A stretch of 64,000 bases of DNA from JANQIV01 sp050117315 (GTDB lineage: Bacteria > Bacteroidota > Ignavibacteria > Ignavibacteriales > Melioribacteraceae): NCBI GenBank assembly GCA_050117315.1, contig JASFMY010000016.1:10466-74465 (forward strand), read 5' to 3'. The notes beneath the pieces are model-generated. The model was not told the origin of the DNA. It made no database searches and was given only the letters and a program-made list of their open reading frames with translations. A program made the position numbers and the translations under genes. Below, piece by piece: positions 18,662 through 28,511 of this stretch; position 1 is the first letter of the stretch; each line of letters begins with the position of its first letter.

Positions 18662-20455
18662 ATGGAAAACATTAGAAATTTCTGCATAGTTGCTCATATT
18701 GACCATGGAAAGTCTACTATTGCCGACGGACTGTTGCAATATACTAACACTGTTTCGGAAAGGGAATTAAAAGCTCAATTATTGGATGACATGGAATTGG
18801 AACGTGAGAGGGGAATCACAATAAAATCTCACGCAATCCAGATGAAATATAAATCTAAAGACGGAAACGAATATACATTAAACCTAATTGATACTCCCGG
18901 ACATGTCGACTTTTCTTACGAGGTTTCGAGATCACTTGCAGCGTGCGAAGGTGCCCTGCTTGTTGTTGACGCTGCCCAAGGTGTTGAAGCTCAAACAATC
19001 AGCAACCTTTACCTTGCAGTTGAAGCCGGTTTGGAAATTATACCTGTCATAAATAAAATTGATCTGCCAAGCGCAATGGTGGATACCGTAAAAGGGCAAA
19101 TAACAGATTTAATAGGCTGTGATGAAGAAGAGATAATACTCGCCAGCGCTAAAGAAAGAACCGGTATAGATGAGATTCTGGAAGCTGTTGTTAACAGAAT
19201 TAAACCTCCGGAAGGTGACCCGGATAAACCGCTTCAGGCATTAATCTTTGATTCGGTATTCGATCCGTATAGGGGAGCAATTGCATACATAAGAATTGTT
19301 AACGGCACTATAAAAGAAAAGGAATTGATAAAATTTTTTGCACACGATAATGACTATCTCGTTGAAGAAATAGGAATTCTAAAGCTTAAAAAAGTGCGTA
19401 CAAAAGAACTTTCCGCCGGAAATGTAGGCTACCTTATTTCCAATATTAAAGATGTACACGATACAAAAGTCGGGGATACTATAACTCATCTGCGCAAGGG
19501 AGCCGAGAAGCCGTTGCCCGGCTACCAGGAAATTAAACCAATGGTTTACAGCGGGTTGTATCCTACAAACTCCGAGGACTTTGAAGACTTAAGGGATGCG
19601 CTTGATAAGCTCCAGTTGAACGATTCTGCATTGATTTATGTACCGGAAACATCCGCAGCATTGGGGTTTGGGTTTAGGTGCGGTTTTCTCGGTATGTTGC
19701 ATATGGAAATTGTTCAGGAAAGATTGGAAAGGGAGTTTGACCAATCCATTGTTACTACTCTCCCGAACGTTGAATATATAGTTTATACAAAACAGGGAAA
19801 AGAAGTTGTTGTTGATAACCCCGCCGATATGCCTGAAGCTAATTTAATTGAAAGAATTGAAGAACCCTTTATCAAAGCGCAGGTAGTAACTCCAAGCGAA
19901 TATGTCGGCTCAATTATGAAACTTTCCATGGAAAAAAGGGGAATTTATAAAAATACTACCTACATTGACCCGACAAGAGCCGATCTCGAATTTGAATTCC
20001 CGTTGTCCGAAATTATTTTTGACTTTTACGATAAACTGAAATCTATTTCAAGAGGTTATGCGTCCTTTGATTACGAATACATTGGTTACCGTCAATCCGA
20101 TTTGGTTAAACTTGATATTTTATTGAACAATGAACCTGTTGACGCATTATCCGTTATAGTCCATAGAAGCAAATCATTTGACTACGGCAGAAAAGTATGT
20201 TCCAAGCTAAAGGAGTTGATACCGAGACAAATGTTTGAAGTTGCGGTTCAAGCCGCTATCGGTACAAAGGTGATATCGAGAACAAACATAAAAGCAATGC
20301 GCAAAAACGTTTTGGCTAAATGTTACGGTGGTGATATAACGAGAAAACGAAAACTTCTAGAAAAGCAAAAAGAAGGTAAAAAAAGAATGAAACAGGTAGG
20401 CAATGTTGAGATCCCCCAGGAAGCCTTTTTAGCTGTTCTTCAACTAGACGAATAA
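18662..20455 (+). CDS. lepA: Translation elongation factor 4 (back-translocating GTPase)
   Basis: 597 residues from the ATG at 18662, the standard LepA length. AAAGGATG lies just upstream. The G motifs are G1 AHIDHGKST, G3 DTPGHVDFSYEV and G4 NKIDLPSA, followed by domain II and the LepA-specific C-terminal domain ending in GNVEIPQEAFLAVLQLDE. An in-frame TTG at 18617 would add 15 unrelated residues and is rejected. The factor acts on ribosomes that are stalled or mistranslocated. The gene is followed after about 19 bp by lepB, the classic lepA-lepB order. Confidence 0.97.
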   Translation: MENIRNFCIVAHIDHGKSTIADGLLQYTNTVSERELKAQLLDDMELERERGITIKSHAIQMKYKSKDGNEYTLNLIDTPGHVDFSYEVSRSLAACEGALLVVDAAQGVEAQTISNLYLAVEAGLEIIPVINKIDLPSAMVDTVKGQITDLIGCDEEEIILASAKERTGIDEILEAVVNRIKPPEGDPDKPLQALIFDSVFDPYRGAIAYIRIVNGTIKEKELIKFFAHDNDYLVEEIGILKLKKVRTKELSAGNVGYLISNIKDVHDTKVGDTITHLRKGAEKPLPGYQEIKPMVYSGLYPTNSEDFEDLRDALDKLQLNDSALIYVPETSAALGFGFRCGFLGMLHMEIVQERLEREFDQSIVTTLPNVEYIVYTKQGKEVVVDNPADMPEANLIERIEEPFIKAQVVTPSEYVGSIMKLSMEKRGIYKNTTYIDPTRADLEFEFPLSEIIFDFYDKLKSISRGYASFDYEYIGYRQSDLVKLDILLNNEPVDALSVIVHRSKSFDYGRKVCSKLKELIPRQMFEVAVQAAIGTKVISRTNIKAMRKNVLAKCYGGDITRKRKLLEKQKEGKKRMKQVGNVEIPQEAFLAVLQLDE

Positions 20456-20474
20456 AAATGAGGTAAAAACCAGT

Positions 20475-21338
20475 TTGTTTTGGAGGTTATTAAAAAGGTC
20501 GGCTGAGATAGTAATTTTTGCGGTTATTGCTGCATTAGTATTTAAGACATTCTTTTTAGAAGCATTTAGAATACCTACAGGATCTATGGAGAATACACTT
20601 ATAGCCGGCGATTTCCTTTTGGTAAATAAATTTGTTTACGGACCGACTACTCCAAAATATTTCCCTTTCATGGACAATAGAACACCTTATTTAAAATTCC
20701 CGGGCATAAAAAAACCAAGACTAAACGATATAATCGTTTTCGAATTTCCGGGTAGCCAGGACGAGGTATTTCCCCAAAGGCAGTCTAACTACATTAAGAG
20801 ATGTATAGGCGTACCGGGTGATACAATAAAAATTATTGATAAGAAATTATTTGTTAATGGTAAATTTGTTGAGTTCCCAAAGTCCGGTAAACTAATAAAA
20901 GGAGACCTTTCGCCGAGAGGAATTGAAGATTTAAGAATTTTCCCCAAGAATAGAAATTGGAATGAAGATAATTACGGCCCTGTTTTTGTACCGGGTAAAG
21001 ATATTGAAGTTGAATTAAACACCAAAAATATTGATCAATATGAAAAAATTATAAACCTTGAGCAAGAAGATTATGTTGTTTCAGTTAAGGAGAATAAAAT
21101 TTTTATTAATGGTTTGGAAACAGATCGATATAAGTTTAAGCAAGACTACTATTTTGTTTTAGGTGATAACAGGGATGATAGTTATGACAGCAGGTTTTGG
21201 GGATTTGTACCTGAGGACAAAATAGTTGGCGAAGCGTTATTAATTTACTGGTCGTGGGATGCAAATATACCCGTTTCTAATTTGTCTCAATTATTCAGCT
21301 CAATTAGATGGAATAGAATTTTACAGTTAATAAATTGA
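20475..21338 (+). CDS. lepB: Signal peptidase I
   Basis: 287 residues with one N-terminal membrane segment (about 9-29). The conserved boxes are all present: box B FRIPTGSMENTL with catalytic Ser37, box D NYIKRCIGVPGD with general base Lys108, and box E LGDNRDDSYDSRFWG. It cleaves Sec and Tat signal peptides on the periplasmic side of the inner membrane. The start is TTG at 20475, with GAGGTAA upstream at 20460-20466 and no usable ATG. A moderately large insertion between boxes D and E (about 120-225) is common in this phylum. It is probably co-transcribed with lepA. Confidence 0.96.
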   Translation: MFWRLLKRSAEIVIFAVIAALVFKTFFLEAFRIPTGSMENTLIAGDFLLVNKFVYGPTTPKYFPFMDNRTPYLKFPGIKKPRLNDIIVFEFPGSQDEVFPQRQSNYIKRCIGVPGDTIKIIDKKLFVNGKFVEFPKSGKLIKGDLSPRGIEDLRIFPKNRNWNEDNYGPVFVPGKDIEVELNTKNIDQYEKIINLEQEDYVVSVKENKIFINGLETDRYKFKQDYYFVLGDNRDDSYDSRFWGFVPEDKIVGEALLIYWSWDANIPVSNLSQLFSSIRWNRILQLIN

Positions 21339-21435
21339 TTAAATGAAACTTCTAAAAATTATAGGTGGGAAATTACTTCCTAAATTTTTTCATTAATATT
21401 TGTTAAATTTAAAGAAAAATTTCACAAGGTATACA

Positions 21436-23421
21436 ATGAATAAATTTCTTTTAATACTTCTTTTTATTACATCCGGCGTCTTAACCGCTCAAACCAAGTA
21501 TATGGTATATTTCAAAGACAAGGGAATTGAACCCGGTCAAGCCTTACAGAAAACATCACAACTTTACAAGGAAGCTGAGAAAAGTCTCTCTCAAAGAGCA
21601 ATTGAAAGACGTAAAAAAGTAATGGGTGAAAATTATATTACCTTTGAAGACTTACCGATAAACGAAGAATACGTAAAAGAAATTGAAAATCTTGGGATAG
21701 AAATAAAAAGAAAACTAAAGTGGTTTAATGCCGTTTCATGTTACTTAAGTGCCGAACAAGTAAGCTTATTGGAAGGGCTGGATTTTATAGAGAAAATAGA
21801 AACCGTGAAGTCGTTAAATACAGATGATAATGACCAAGCAGGTTATAACCCGGTTTCTGTTTTTGAAGCCTTGGAAGCCGCAGATGTTGAAGCGACAAAT
21901 TTTGATTACGGTCCGTCGTTAACTCAGGTTCAATTGTCGGAAATTCCTGTTGTTCATGATGCCGGGATAACCGGTGAGGGTGTTTTGGTTGGCTTCCTGG
22001 ATTCTGGTTTCAAATGGAAAGATCATACCGCATTAGCCGGTAGAGGTGTTTTAGATGAGTATGATTTTGTTTTTGACGATGATAATACCGAAAACGAAGG
22101 GGAAGATGATTATACCCAGCATAATCACGGTACAAAGGTTTTTTCAATAGCAGCGGGATTTCATGAAGGTTACATAATAGGTCCTGCTTACAATGCTTCA
22201 TTCCTATTAGCTAAAACCGAGTATGTCCTGACAGAGAAAAATGTTGAAGAAGACAATTATGCCGCTGCGTTGGAGTGGATGGAAGGTTTAGGGGTTGATA
22301 TTGCTTCGTCTTCTGTTGGATACAGTACATTTGATGATGGAGAGAATTCGTATACATATTCGGATATGGACGGTAATACGGCAGTAGTTACACAAGCCGC
22401 GAATTTATCGTTTGAAAGAGGAGTCGTAACGGTTACTTCTGCAGGTAACGAAGGCAATGGTTCTTGGAAATATATAACTGCTCCGGCAGATGCTTATAAT
22501 GTAATTTCTGTTGGGGCGGTAGATTCAAATAATGCAGTTGCTTTGTTCAGTAGCAGGGGCCCAACTGCTGATGGTAGAAAAAAACCTGAGGTAGTAGCTC
22601 AGGGAAAGGCAATGTATGCCGCTTCAACGGATAATAATTATTCTTCCGGTAACCAGGGAACATCATATTCAGCTCCGATAGTGGCAGGTATTGCAGCATT
22701 ATTGTTAGAAGCTTATCCCCATTTAACCAATAAGCAAGTTAGAGAAATAATGATGGCTTCCGGTGATAAATACAACGATCCGAATAATGATCGTGGATAC
22801 GGTTTAGCTTCAGCCAAAAGAGCAATAAATTTCCCGAATATTGAATTAGCAGACGGCGTATCGCTTTATAAAGCATTTATAGATGAAGGTAATGTTAGTA
22901 GTTCGTCGGTTAAGTTATTTTATTCAAAAGACGGAACTAATTTTAATGAAATATCAATGGATGTGAATACTGATTATTCATTTTCAGCAAACATTCCAAA
23001 TTTTAATTCCGGTGAAAATATAGATGTTTACTTTACCTACGATAATGGAAACGTATCCCGGCATGACCCGGAAACAGGATATTACGAAATAGATTATGAT
23101 AATGCAGAGGTTACTCTTGTTCGGGAAAATGACGACATTCCCCTGGATTTTTCACTTTATCAGAATTATCCAAATCCTTTTAATAATAGAACTACCATAC
23201 AGTTCAGCGCAAACGGAAATGAATATGCACAACTTATTGTTTACGATATCCTCGGGCGGGAAGTTAAGACTTTATTTGACGGAATTACCGAGCAGGGCAT
23301 CAATTCTTTTTCCTGGGACGGTACAAATAATGCTGGTAATATAGTGGTTACAGGCGCTTATTTTTATAAGCTTAGGGTGGGTGATAAAATTGATTCCAGG
23401 AAGATGCTCCTTCTGAAGTGA
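21436..23421 (+). CDS. Secreted subtilisin-like serine protease (S8) with T9SS sorting domain
   Basis: 661 residues from the ATG at 21436. The signal peptide ends at TAQT. A propeptide-like region (about 20-150) precedes the S8 domain. The triad is Asp189 (FLDSGFKW), His231 (HNHGTKVFS) and Ser410 (QGTSYSAPIVAG), with oxyanion Asn338 (TSAGNEG). The last ~85 residues are a T9SS type A sorting domain (NYPNPFNNRTTIQFS...YFYKLRVGD...KMLLLK). The protease is therefore likely exported through the T9SS and released or anchored outside. The frame is open from a TTG at 21400, but that adds non-signal residues. The target proteins are unknown. Confidence 0.93.
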   Translation: MNKFLLILLFITSGVLTAQTKYMVYFKDKGIEPGQALQKTSQLYKEAEKSLSQRAIERRKKVMGENYITFEDLPINEEYVKEIENLGIEIKRKLKWFNAVSCYLSAEQVSLLEGLDFIEKIETVKSLNTDDNDQAGYNPVSVFEALEAADVEATNFDYGPSLTQVQLSEIPVVHDAGITGEGVLVGFLDSGFKWKDHTALAGRGVLDEYDFVFDDDNTENEGEDDYTQHNHGTKVFSIAAGFHEGYIIGPAYNASFLLAKTEYVLTEKNVEEDNYAAALEWMEGLGVDIASSSVGYSTFDDGENSYTYSDMDGNTAVVTQAANLSFERGVVTVTSAGNEGNGSWKYITAPADAYNVISVGAVDSNNAVALFSSRGPTADGRKKPEVVAQGKAMYAASTDNNYSSGNQGTSYSAPIVAGIAALLLEAYPHLTNKQVREIMMASGDKYNDPNNDRGYGLASAKRAINFPNIELADGVSLYKAFIDEGNVSSSSVKLFYSKDGTNFNEISMDVNTDYSFSANIPNFNSGENIDVYFTYDNGNVSRHDPETGYYEIDYDNAEVTLVRENDDIPLDFSLYQNYPNPFNNRTTIQFSANGNEYAQLIVYDILGREVKTLFDGITEQGINSFSWDGTNNAGNIVVTGAYFYKLRVGDKIDSRKMLLLK

Positions 23422-23480
23422 TGTGATAAATATTTCAATAACTTCATTCATTTAATTTTTTTCAATAATACATTTTTTAT

Positions 23481-24125
23481 ATGTCAAAAATAGTCTACTC
23501 ACGGCAAACAAAATATCTGGAAACATTGAGGGTTGAACAAGACGAACTAATCTTGGAAATGGAGAATTTTGCCGTAGAGAACAAAATCCCGATTTTAAAT
23601 TGGAATTCAGCCGAATTTCTTGAAAGCCAGATATTAATTAAAAAGCCCGGAAGAGTGCTTGAGATTGGTGCCGCTATTGCTTATTCCGCGATAAGGGTTG
23701 CACGTAATTTAAAAAAGAACGCTGTTATTGATACGATTGAGAAAAGTAAAGACAATATAAAGCTGGCAAAAAAGTTTATAAAAAAATCCGGTTTATCTAA
23801 AAAAATTAATTTAATTGAAGGCGATGCTTTAAAAATAATGCCGCAGCTTGAGCATAGTTATGATCTTATTTTTTTAGATGCAGATAAAGAGGATTACCAA
23901 ATATTGTTTCACTACTCTTTAATGCTGCTTAAAAAAGGTGGTGTGTTGTTTGTTGATAATTTATTGTGGTATGGTCACGCAGCAGCTAAAAGCGTTCCTC
24001 CGAAATTAAAAAATTCTACAAAGCATATAAAAGAATTTAATAAATTATTTGTGAATTTTAATAACTTGAAAACAACTATAGTGCCTATTGGTGATGGGAT
24101 AGGTATTGGGGTTAAGCTAAATTAA
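23481..24125 (+). CDS. O-methyltransferase family 3 protein
   Basis: 214 residues, the usual length for the CCoAOMT/catechol O-methyltransferase-like family. Motif I reads VLEIGAAIAYSAIRVA, with Ala where many members have Gly-Thr. The metal and cofactor motif is YDLIFLDADKEDYQ and the post-motif is KKGGVLFVDNLLWYGHA. It uses SAM and usually a divalent metal to methylate a hydroxyl. The bacterial substrates of this group are mostly unknown. It stands alone and is followed by a strong terminator. Confidence 0.88.
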   Translation: MSKIVYSRQTKYLETLRVEQDELILEMENFAVENKIPILNWNSAEFLESQILIKKPGRVLEIGAAIAYSAIRVARNLKKNAVIDTIEKSKDNIKLAKKFIKKSGLSKKINLIEGDALKIMPQLEHSYDLIFLDADKEDYQILFHYSLMLLKKGGVLFVDNLLWYGHAAAKSVPPKLKNSTKHIKEFNKLFVNFNNLKTTIVPIGDGIGIGVKLN

Positions 24126-24129
24126 AAAG

Positions 24130-24152
24130 ACCGGCTTTAGGAGCCGGTTTTT
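24130..24152. terminator. Bidirectional intrinsic terminator
   Basis: A perfect 7-bp GC-rich stem, ACCGGCT/AGCCGGT (24130-24136 with 24142-24148), has a 5-base loop. A T-run follows on the + strand and TCTTTTT on the minus strand. It lies between the convergent O-methyltransferase and Rrf2 genes and can stop transcription from both. Confidence 0.85.
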
Positions 24153-24585
24153 AAGCAATATTACTTTTTTTCAAAGTTTCCGAATATTTTTCCGCAACTT
24201 CCTGAACCGACTTACTTGAAATAAGATTATATATTCTATTTCTAAGTTCAGCCCATTCTTCATGTAGCGGACAAGGATTTTCATCCGAACATTCTTTTAA
24301 GCCTGTCACACATTTTAAATTAATGACCGGACCTTCAACCCTTTCAACTATTTCAAGTATTGAGCTTTTCTTAGCAAGTTCGGTAATTTTAAATCCGCCA
24401 CCGCGTCCTTTAAATGAATCAACATATCCGTATTTAGCCATTCTTTGTAAAATTTTTGCCAGATAGTGAGCCGGAATTTCTTCGCTTTTAGCAATCTCTG
24501 AAGACATAATTAATGTTTCTTTTGACTGACGAGCCAAAAACAAAATTGCGCGAATTGCATATTCGCCTGTTTTGGTGTAAATCAT
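24151..24585 (-). CDS. Rrf2-family transcriptional regulator, IscR-like
   Basis: 144 residues. The N-terminal winged helix (MIYTKTGEYAIRAILFLA, YLAKILQRMAKYGYVDSFKG with a GRGGGF wing) is followed by Cys92, Cys99 and Cys105. Their position and spacing are close to the [2Fe-2S] ligands of IscR (92, 98, 104). It probably senses Fe-S status, redox or nitric oxide and represses its targets. No isc or suf gene is adjacent, so the regulon cannot be read from context. About 150 bp of AT-rich DNA lies between its start and the next gene and could hold its promoter. Confidence 0.9.
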   Translation of the reverse strand: MIYTKTGEYAIRAILFLARQSKETLIMSSEIAKSEEIPAHYLAKILQRMAKYGYVDSFKGRGGGFKITELAKKSSILEIVERVEGPVINLKCVTGLKECSDENPCPLHEEWAELRNRIYNLISSKSVQEVAEKYSETLKKSNIA

Positions 24586-24738
24586 TCTTTTATCCTCATT
24601 ATGGTTGAAACCAAGTGATTTTTTAGGGAGTTCATTGTCTTAAAATAAAATTAAGTAAATGAAATCTTTTTGTCAAGATTTAATTTTTAAAGAAATCAAT
24701 TGTTGCAATAAATGGGATGAAATTATTTCATTGTTTTA

Positions 24739-25356
24739 TTAGATAAACTCTTCACCTAGTTGAATAATTTTAACATTGTTGCTTGATTTCTCAATTAAAT
24801 TTTTCTCTAAATCACTAAAATACAAGGGCTTAATCATCGATGTAATGGAAGGTATTTGTTCAAAATTACTTTCTAATATTTTTGCATTATACTTATTCAA
24901 GCAATAATGAATTGTACTGGAATATTCAAAATCATACCTGATTTCAATTTTTATATGCTTAATTAGTTTTTTTATTTCCGCATTTTTTAATACTTCTTCT
25001 GCCGCATAATAATAGGCTTTTCCCAACGGTCCTACTCCAAGTTTTGTTCCGCCGTAATATCTTATTACAAATACTAAAGTTTTTGTTAATTCAAAATGCT
25101 GAATAGCATTATAAATCCTGATTCCGGCTGTTCCGTTGGGCTCGCCGTCGTCCGAATACTTAAATGTTCCGTCAAGTAATTTATATGCAAAACAATGATG
25201 GGTAGCGTCGTAGTATTCTTTTTTTATTCTTGTTTTTATTTCACTAAAATCACTTTCACGGTCTATCTTAAAAGATTGTCCTATAAATAGGGACCCTTTT
25301 TCTTTGAATTTGAACTCGTTGAAATTTATTACTGTTTTTATTTCTTCGTCTGTCAT
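24739..25356 (-). CDS. YigZ/IMPACT family protein
   Basis: 205 residues with the UPF0029 N-terminal signature: DATHHCFAYKL, YSDDGEPNGTAG and VIRYYGGTKLGVGPLGKAY. The C-terminal ~70 residues (IKIEIRYDFEYSSTIHYCL) correspond to the DUF1949 ferredoxin-like domain. The family is conserved from bacteria to eukaryotes and is related to the GCN2 regulator IMPACT, with a suspected nucleic-acid or ribosome link. The exact biochemical function is unsettled. It is a single-gene unit on the minus strand, divergent from uvrA. Confidence 0.92.
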   Translation of the reverse strand: MTDEEIKTVINFNEFKFKEKGSLFIGQSFKIDRESDFSEIKTRIKKEYYDATHHCFAYKLLDGTFKYSDDGEPNGTAGIRIYNAIQHFELTKTLVFVIRYYGGTKLGVGPLGKAYYYAAEEVLKNAEIKKLIKHIKIEIRYDFEYSSTIHYCLNKYNAKILESNFEQIPSITSMIKPLYFSDLEKNLIEKSSNNVKIIQLGEEFI

Positions 25357-25446
25357 AATTAATTAAGAATTTTTAAACAAAATAAAATTGCATTTGGTTT
25401 TCGCAAGTGCTAATATAAAGATTTGGACTTTGACAAATCTACTTAA

Positions 25447-28275
25447 ATGGAACAACAAGAAAAAATTATAATAAAAGGTGCAAGGGAACACAATCTCAAG
25501 AATATTGACCTGGAAATCCCGCGTGATTCATTAACCGTTATAACGGGACTATCGGGTTCCGGCAAATCTTCACTTGCTTTTGATACGATATACGCGGAAG
25601 GTCAGCGCCGTTATATAGAGTCATTATCCGCTTATGCCCGCCAGTTTTTAAACTTACTTGAAAAACCGGATGTTGACTTAATTGAAGGACTGAGCCCGGC
25701 GATATCAATTGAACAAAAATCTACAACCGGGAATCCGCGTTCTACGGTCGGTACAGTAACTGAAATTTATGATTACCTGCGTTTGCTGTTTGCAAGGGTG
25801 GGACATGCACACTGCATAAATTGCGGCTCGGAACTTCAAAAACAGTCATCCGAACAAATAATTGATAATATTATTTCCGGTTATCCCGAACAAAAAATAA
25901 TTCTTTTAGCGCCTGTTATAAGGGGAAGAAAAGGCCATTACCGTGAACTTTTTGAAGAAATAATTAGAGACGGTTTTTTAAGAGTACGGGTCGACGGTGA
26001 AATAAAAGAAATTGAAGAAGGCTTTAAAGTCGATAGGTATAAAATCCACAATATTGAAATAGTAATTGATAGACTGAAGGTTACGGAAAAAGGAAGGCAT
26101 AGAATTAGTGAATCCGTTGAAGTAGCATTGAATTATGGAAACGGAAACTTGATAGTAAATGACGGCAAAACAGATAAAGTTTTTAGCAGAGACCTTGCCT
26201 GCCTGGAATGCGGAATAAGCTACCAGGAATTGGCGCCGAATTCCTTTTCATTTAACTCCCCGTTTGGTTCATGCCCGGATTGCGACGGGCTCGGCGAAAA
26301 GAAAGAATTCGATATTGAACTAATAATTCCCGACTGGAATAAGTCCATTAATGAAGAAGGAATTGCTGCGATAGGCAAGCCGAGAAAAATCTGGTTTTTT
26401 AACCAGCTCGATGCCGTAGCGCAAAAATTCGGGTTTACTTATGACACTCCGCTTAATAAACTTTCCAAATCCCAACTTGATATTCTTCTATACGGCAGCA
26501 AGGAGAAAATTCCGTTCGAGTATAAATTTGGAAACGGAAAGACAGTTAAGTATATGCATAAGTTTAGCGGTGTTGTGAATTATGTAAAACACTATTACGA
26601 TAATACCTCATCCAACAAAATAAGAGATTGGGCCGAATCATATATGAACACCCAAACATGTTCAACATGTAAGGGCGGAAGGTTAAAAAAAGAATCGCTT
26701 GCGGTAAAATTTAACGGTAAAAATATAAGCGAAATAACTTCTCTTTCAATTGAAAAAGCAAAACTGTTTTTTGAAGATGTTAACTTAACCGAGAGGGAAG
26801 AAGTAATTTCAAGACAAATCTTAAAGGAAATAAAATCGCGGTTGAGCTTTTTATTGAATGTAGGGTTGGACTACCTAACGTTAAACAGGTCGGCAAGAAC
26901 ACTCTCCGGCGGAGAGTCGCAACGAATAAGATTAGCAACACAGATCGGCGCTCAATTAGCCGGAGTGCTTTATGTGCTTGACGAACCGAGTATAGGGCTT
27001 CACCAGAGCGATAATATCAAATTAATAAACTCACTTAAAAATTTAAGAGACCTCGGAAATACGGTCATCGTTGTTGAACACGACAGGGAGACAATTGAAA
27101 GTTCGGATTATATTGTTGATTTAGGCCCCCTTGCAGGCGTTCACGGAGGCGAACTTTGCATTGCAGAGGAAACAAAGAAAATTTTTAATTCAAACAACGG
27201 GTTTCATTCGCTTACTCTTGATTACATAAACGATATAAAAAGTATTGAAATTCCTAAAGAAAGACTGCAAAGTAACGGTAATTTCATTGAGTTAAAAGGA
27301 GCATCGGGAAATAACTTAAAACATGTGAACCTGAAAATTCCGCTTGGTACTTTCACATGCATAACAGGCGTTTCAGGTTCGGGTAAATCTTCATTAGTTA
27401 ATGAAACACTTGTAAAAATATTAATGAAAAATATTTACCAATCAAAAGTAGTTCCTTTACCGTATAAAGAGATTAAAGGTTTGGAAAATGTTGATAAAAT
27501 AATTGAGATCGATCAATCTCCTATTGGGAGAACACCTCGCTCAAACCCCGCGACTTATACCGGTTTGTTTACTTTTATCCGTGATTTATATGCACAATTA
27601 CCCGAGTCTAAAATTAGAGGCTATGCTCCCGGGCGGTTCAGTTTTAACGTAAAGGGAGGAAGGTGTGAAGACTGCCAGGGTGACGGACTTAAAAAAATTG
27701 AAATGAATTTCTTGCCTGATGTTTATGTTGTTTGCGAAACATGTAACGGAAAAAGATACAACAGGGAAACTCTTGAGGTTTTATATAACACAAAATCCAT
27801 TTCGGATGTGTTAAATATGACTGTAGAAGATGCTTACGAATTTTTTTCGGATTTCCCGAGAATAAAAAGAAAAATAAAAGCGTTGTATGATGTGGGATTG
27901 GGCTATATTACACTTGGCCAGCAGGCAACTACCCTATCGGGCGGAGAAGCTCAAAGAGTAAAATTGGCAACTGAGTTGAGTAAAGTAAGCACCGGTAAAA
28001 CTTTGTACATTTTGGACGAGCCGACTACGGGCCTGCATTTTGAAGATGTAAGAATTCTGTTGAATGTTTTAACCAAGCTCGTAAAGAGAGGAAATACAGT
28101 TGTTGTAGTTGAACATAATTTAGATGTTATAAAAGTAGCCGATCATATTATTGACCTCGGACCCGGAGGCGGTGAACACGGCGGTAAAATAATAGTTGAA
28201 GGAACACCGGAAGAAGTAGCGAAAAATAAAGAAAGCTTAACCGGGCAATTTTTAAAGAAAGAGCTGGCAAGATAA
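25447..28275 (+). CDS. uvrA: Excinuclease ABC subunit A
   Basis: 942 residues, the normal UvrA length. Two ABC modules are present, with Walker A GLSGSGKSSLAF and GVSGSGKSSL and signatures TLSGGESQRIRLA and TLSGGEAQRVKLA. Zinc-binding cysteine pairs lie in the first module (CLECGISY...CPDCDGLG) and the second (CEDCQGDG...CETCNGKRY). UvrA dimers scan DNA for bulky lesions and load UvrB in nucleotide excision repair. The start ATG at 25447 gives the family N-terminus IIIKGAREHNLKNIDLEIPR. The gene stands alone, and an inverted-repeat element sits 18 bp after its stop. Confidence 0.98.
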   Translation: MEQQEKIIIKGAREHNLKNIDLEIPRDSLTVITGLSGSGKSSLAFDTIYAEGQRRYIESLSAYARQFLNLLEKPDVDLIEGLSPAISIEQKSTTGNPRSTVGTVTEIYDYLRLLFARVGHAHCINCGSELQKQSSEQIIDNIISGYPEQKIILLAPVIRGRKGHYRELFEEIIRDGFLRVRVDGEIKEIEEGFKVDRYKIHNIEIVIDRLKVTEKGRHRISESVEVALNYGNGNLIVNDGKTDKVFSRDLACLECGISYQELAPNSFSFNSPFGSCPDCDGLGEKKEFDIELIIPDWNKSINEEGIAAIGKPRKIWFFNQLDAVAQKFGFTYDTPLNKLSKSQLDILLYGSKEKIPFEYKFGNGKTVKYMHKFSGVVNYVKHYYDNTSSNKIRDWAESYMNTQTCSTCKGGRLKKESLAVKFNGKNISEITSLSIEKAKLFFEDVNLTEREEVISRQILKEIKSRLSFLLNVGLDYLTLNRSARTLSGGESQRIRLATQIGAQLAGVLYVLDEPSIGLHQSDNIKLINSLKNLRDLGNTVIVVEHDRETIESSDYIVDLGPLAGVHGGELCIAEETKKIFNSNNGFHSLTLDYINDIKSIEIPKERLQSNGNFIELKGASGNNLKHVNLKIPLGTFTCITGVSGSGKSSLVNETLVKILMKNIYQSKVVPLPYKEIKGLENVDKIIEIDQSPIGRTPRSNPATYTGLFTFIRDLYAQLPESKIRGYAPGRFSFNVKGGRCEDCQGDGLKKIEMNFLPDVYVVCETCNGKRYNRETLEVLYNTKSISDVLNMTVEDAYEFFSDFPRIKRKIKALYDVGLGYITLGQQATTLSGGEAQRVKLATELSKVSTGKTLYILDEPTTGLHFEDVRILLNVLTKLVKRGNTVVVVEHNLDVIKVADHIIDLGPGGGEHGGKIIVEGTPEEVAKNKESLTGQFLKKELAR

Positions 28276-28293
28276 AAATTTCTCATTAAAAAA

Positions 28294-28459
28294 TAGAGTT
28301 TCTGCAAAATATAATATCTAAACATTTTGTCGTTTCGACCGGGGGGAGAAATCTTTAAAATTATCCTCTAATTGAAAGATTTCCCGCCAAAAAGACGGCG
28401 GACAGGCTCACCCAAAAAACGGGTTCGAAATGACTGACTTTTATTTTACAGAAACTCTA
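28294..28459. repeat. Miniature inverted-repeat element, family B, copy 1
   Basis: A 166-bp element bounded by TAGAGTTTCTGC at the left and an inverted near-copy at the right (ACAGAAACTCTA). Inside is a second inverted pair, GTCGTTTCGA (28329) and TCGAAATGAC (ending 28434). It is the reverse complement of the copy at 56151-56350, with most positions conserved. TA at both ends would fit a TA target duplication. No coding capacity. It fills most of the uvrA-to-28512 gap. Confidence 0.85.
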
Positions 28460-28511
28460 ATACGAATAGTAATTTTGAGAATCTTGTAATTTGTAATTCA
28501 CCGGAGATACA

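Noticed and set aside
28294..28459. Rho-independent terminator of uvrA
   Set aside because: The inverted repeat is 166 bp, recurs elsewhere with mobile-element ends, and has no T-run, although it might still act in termination.
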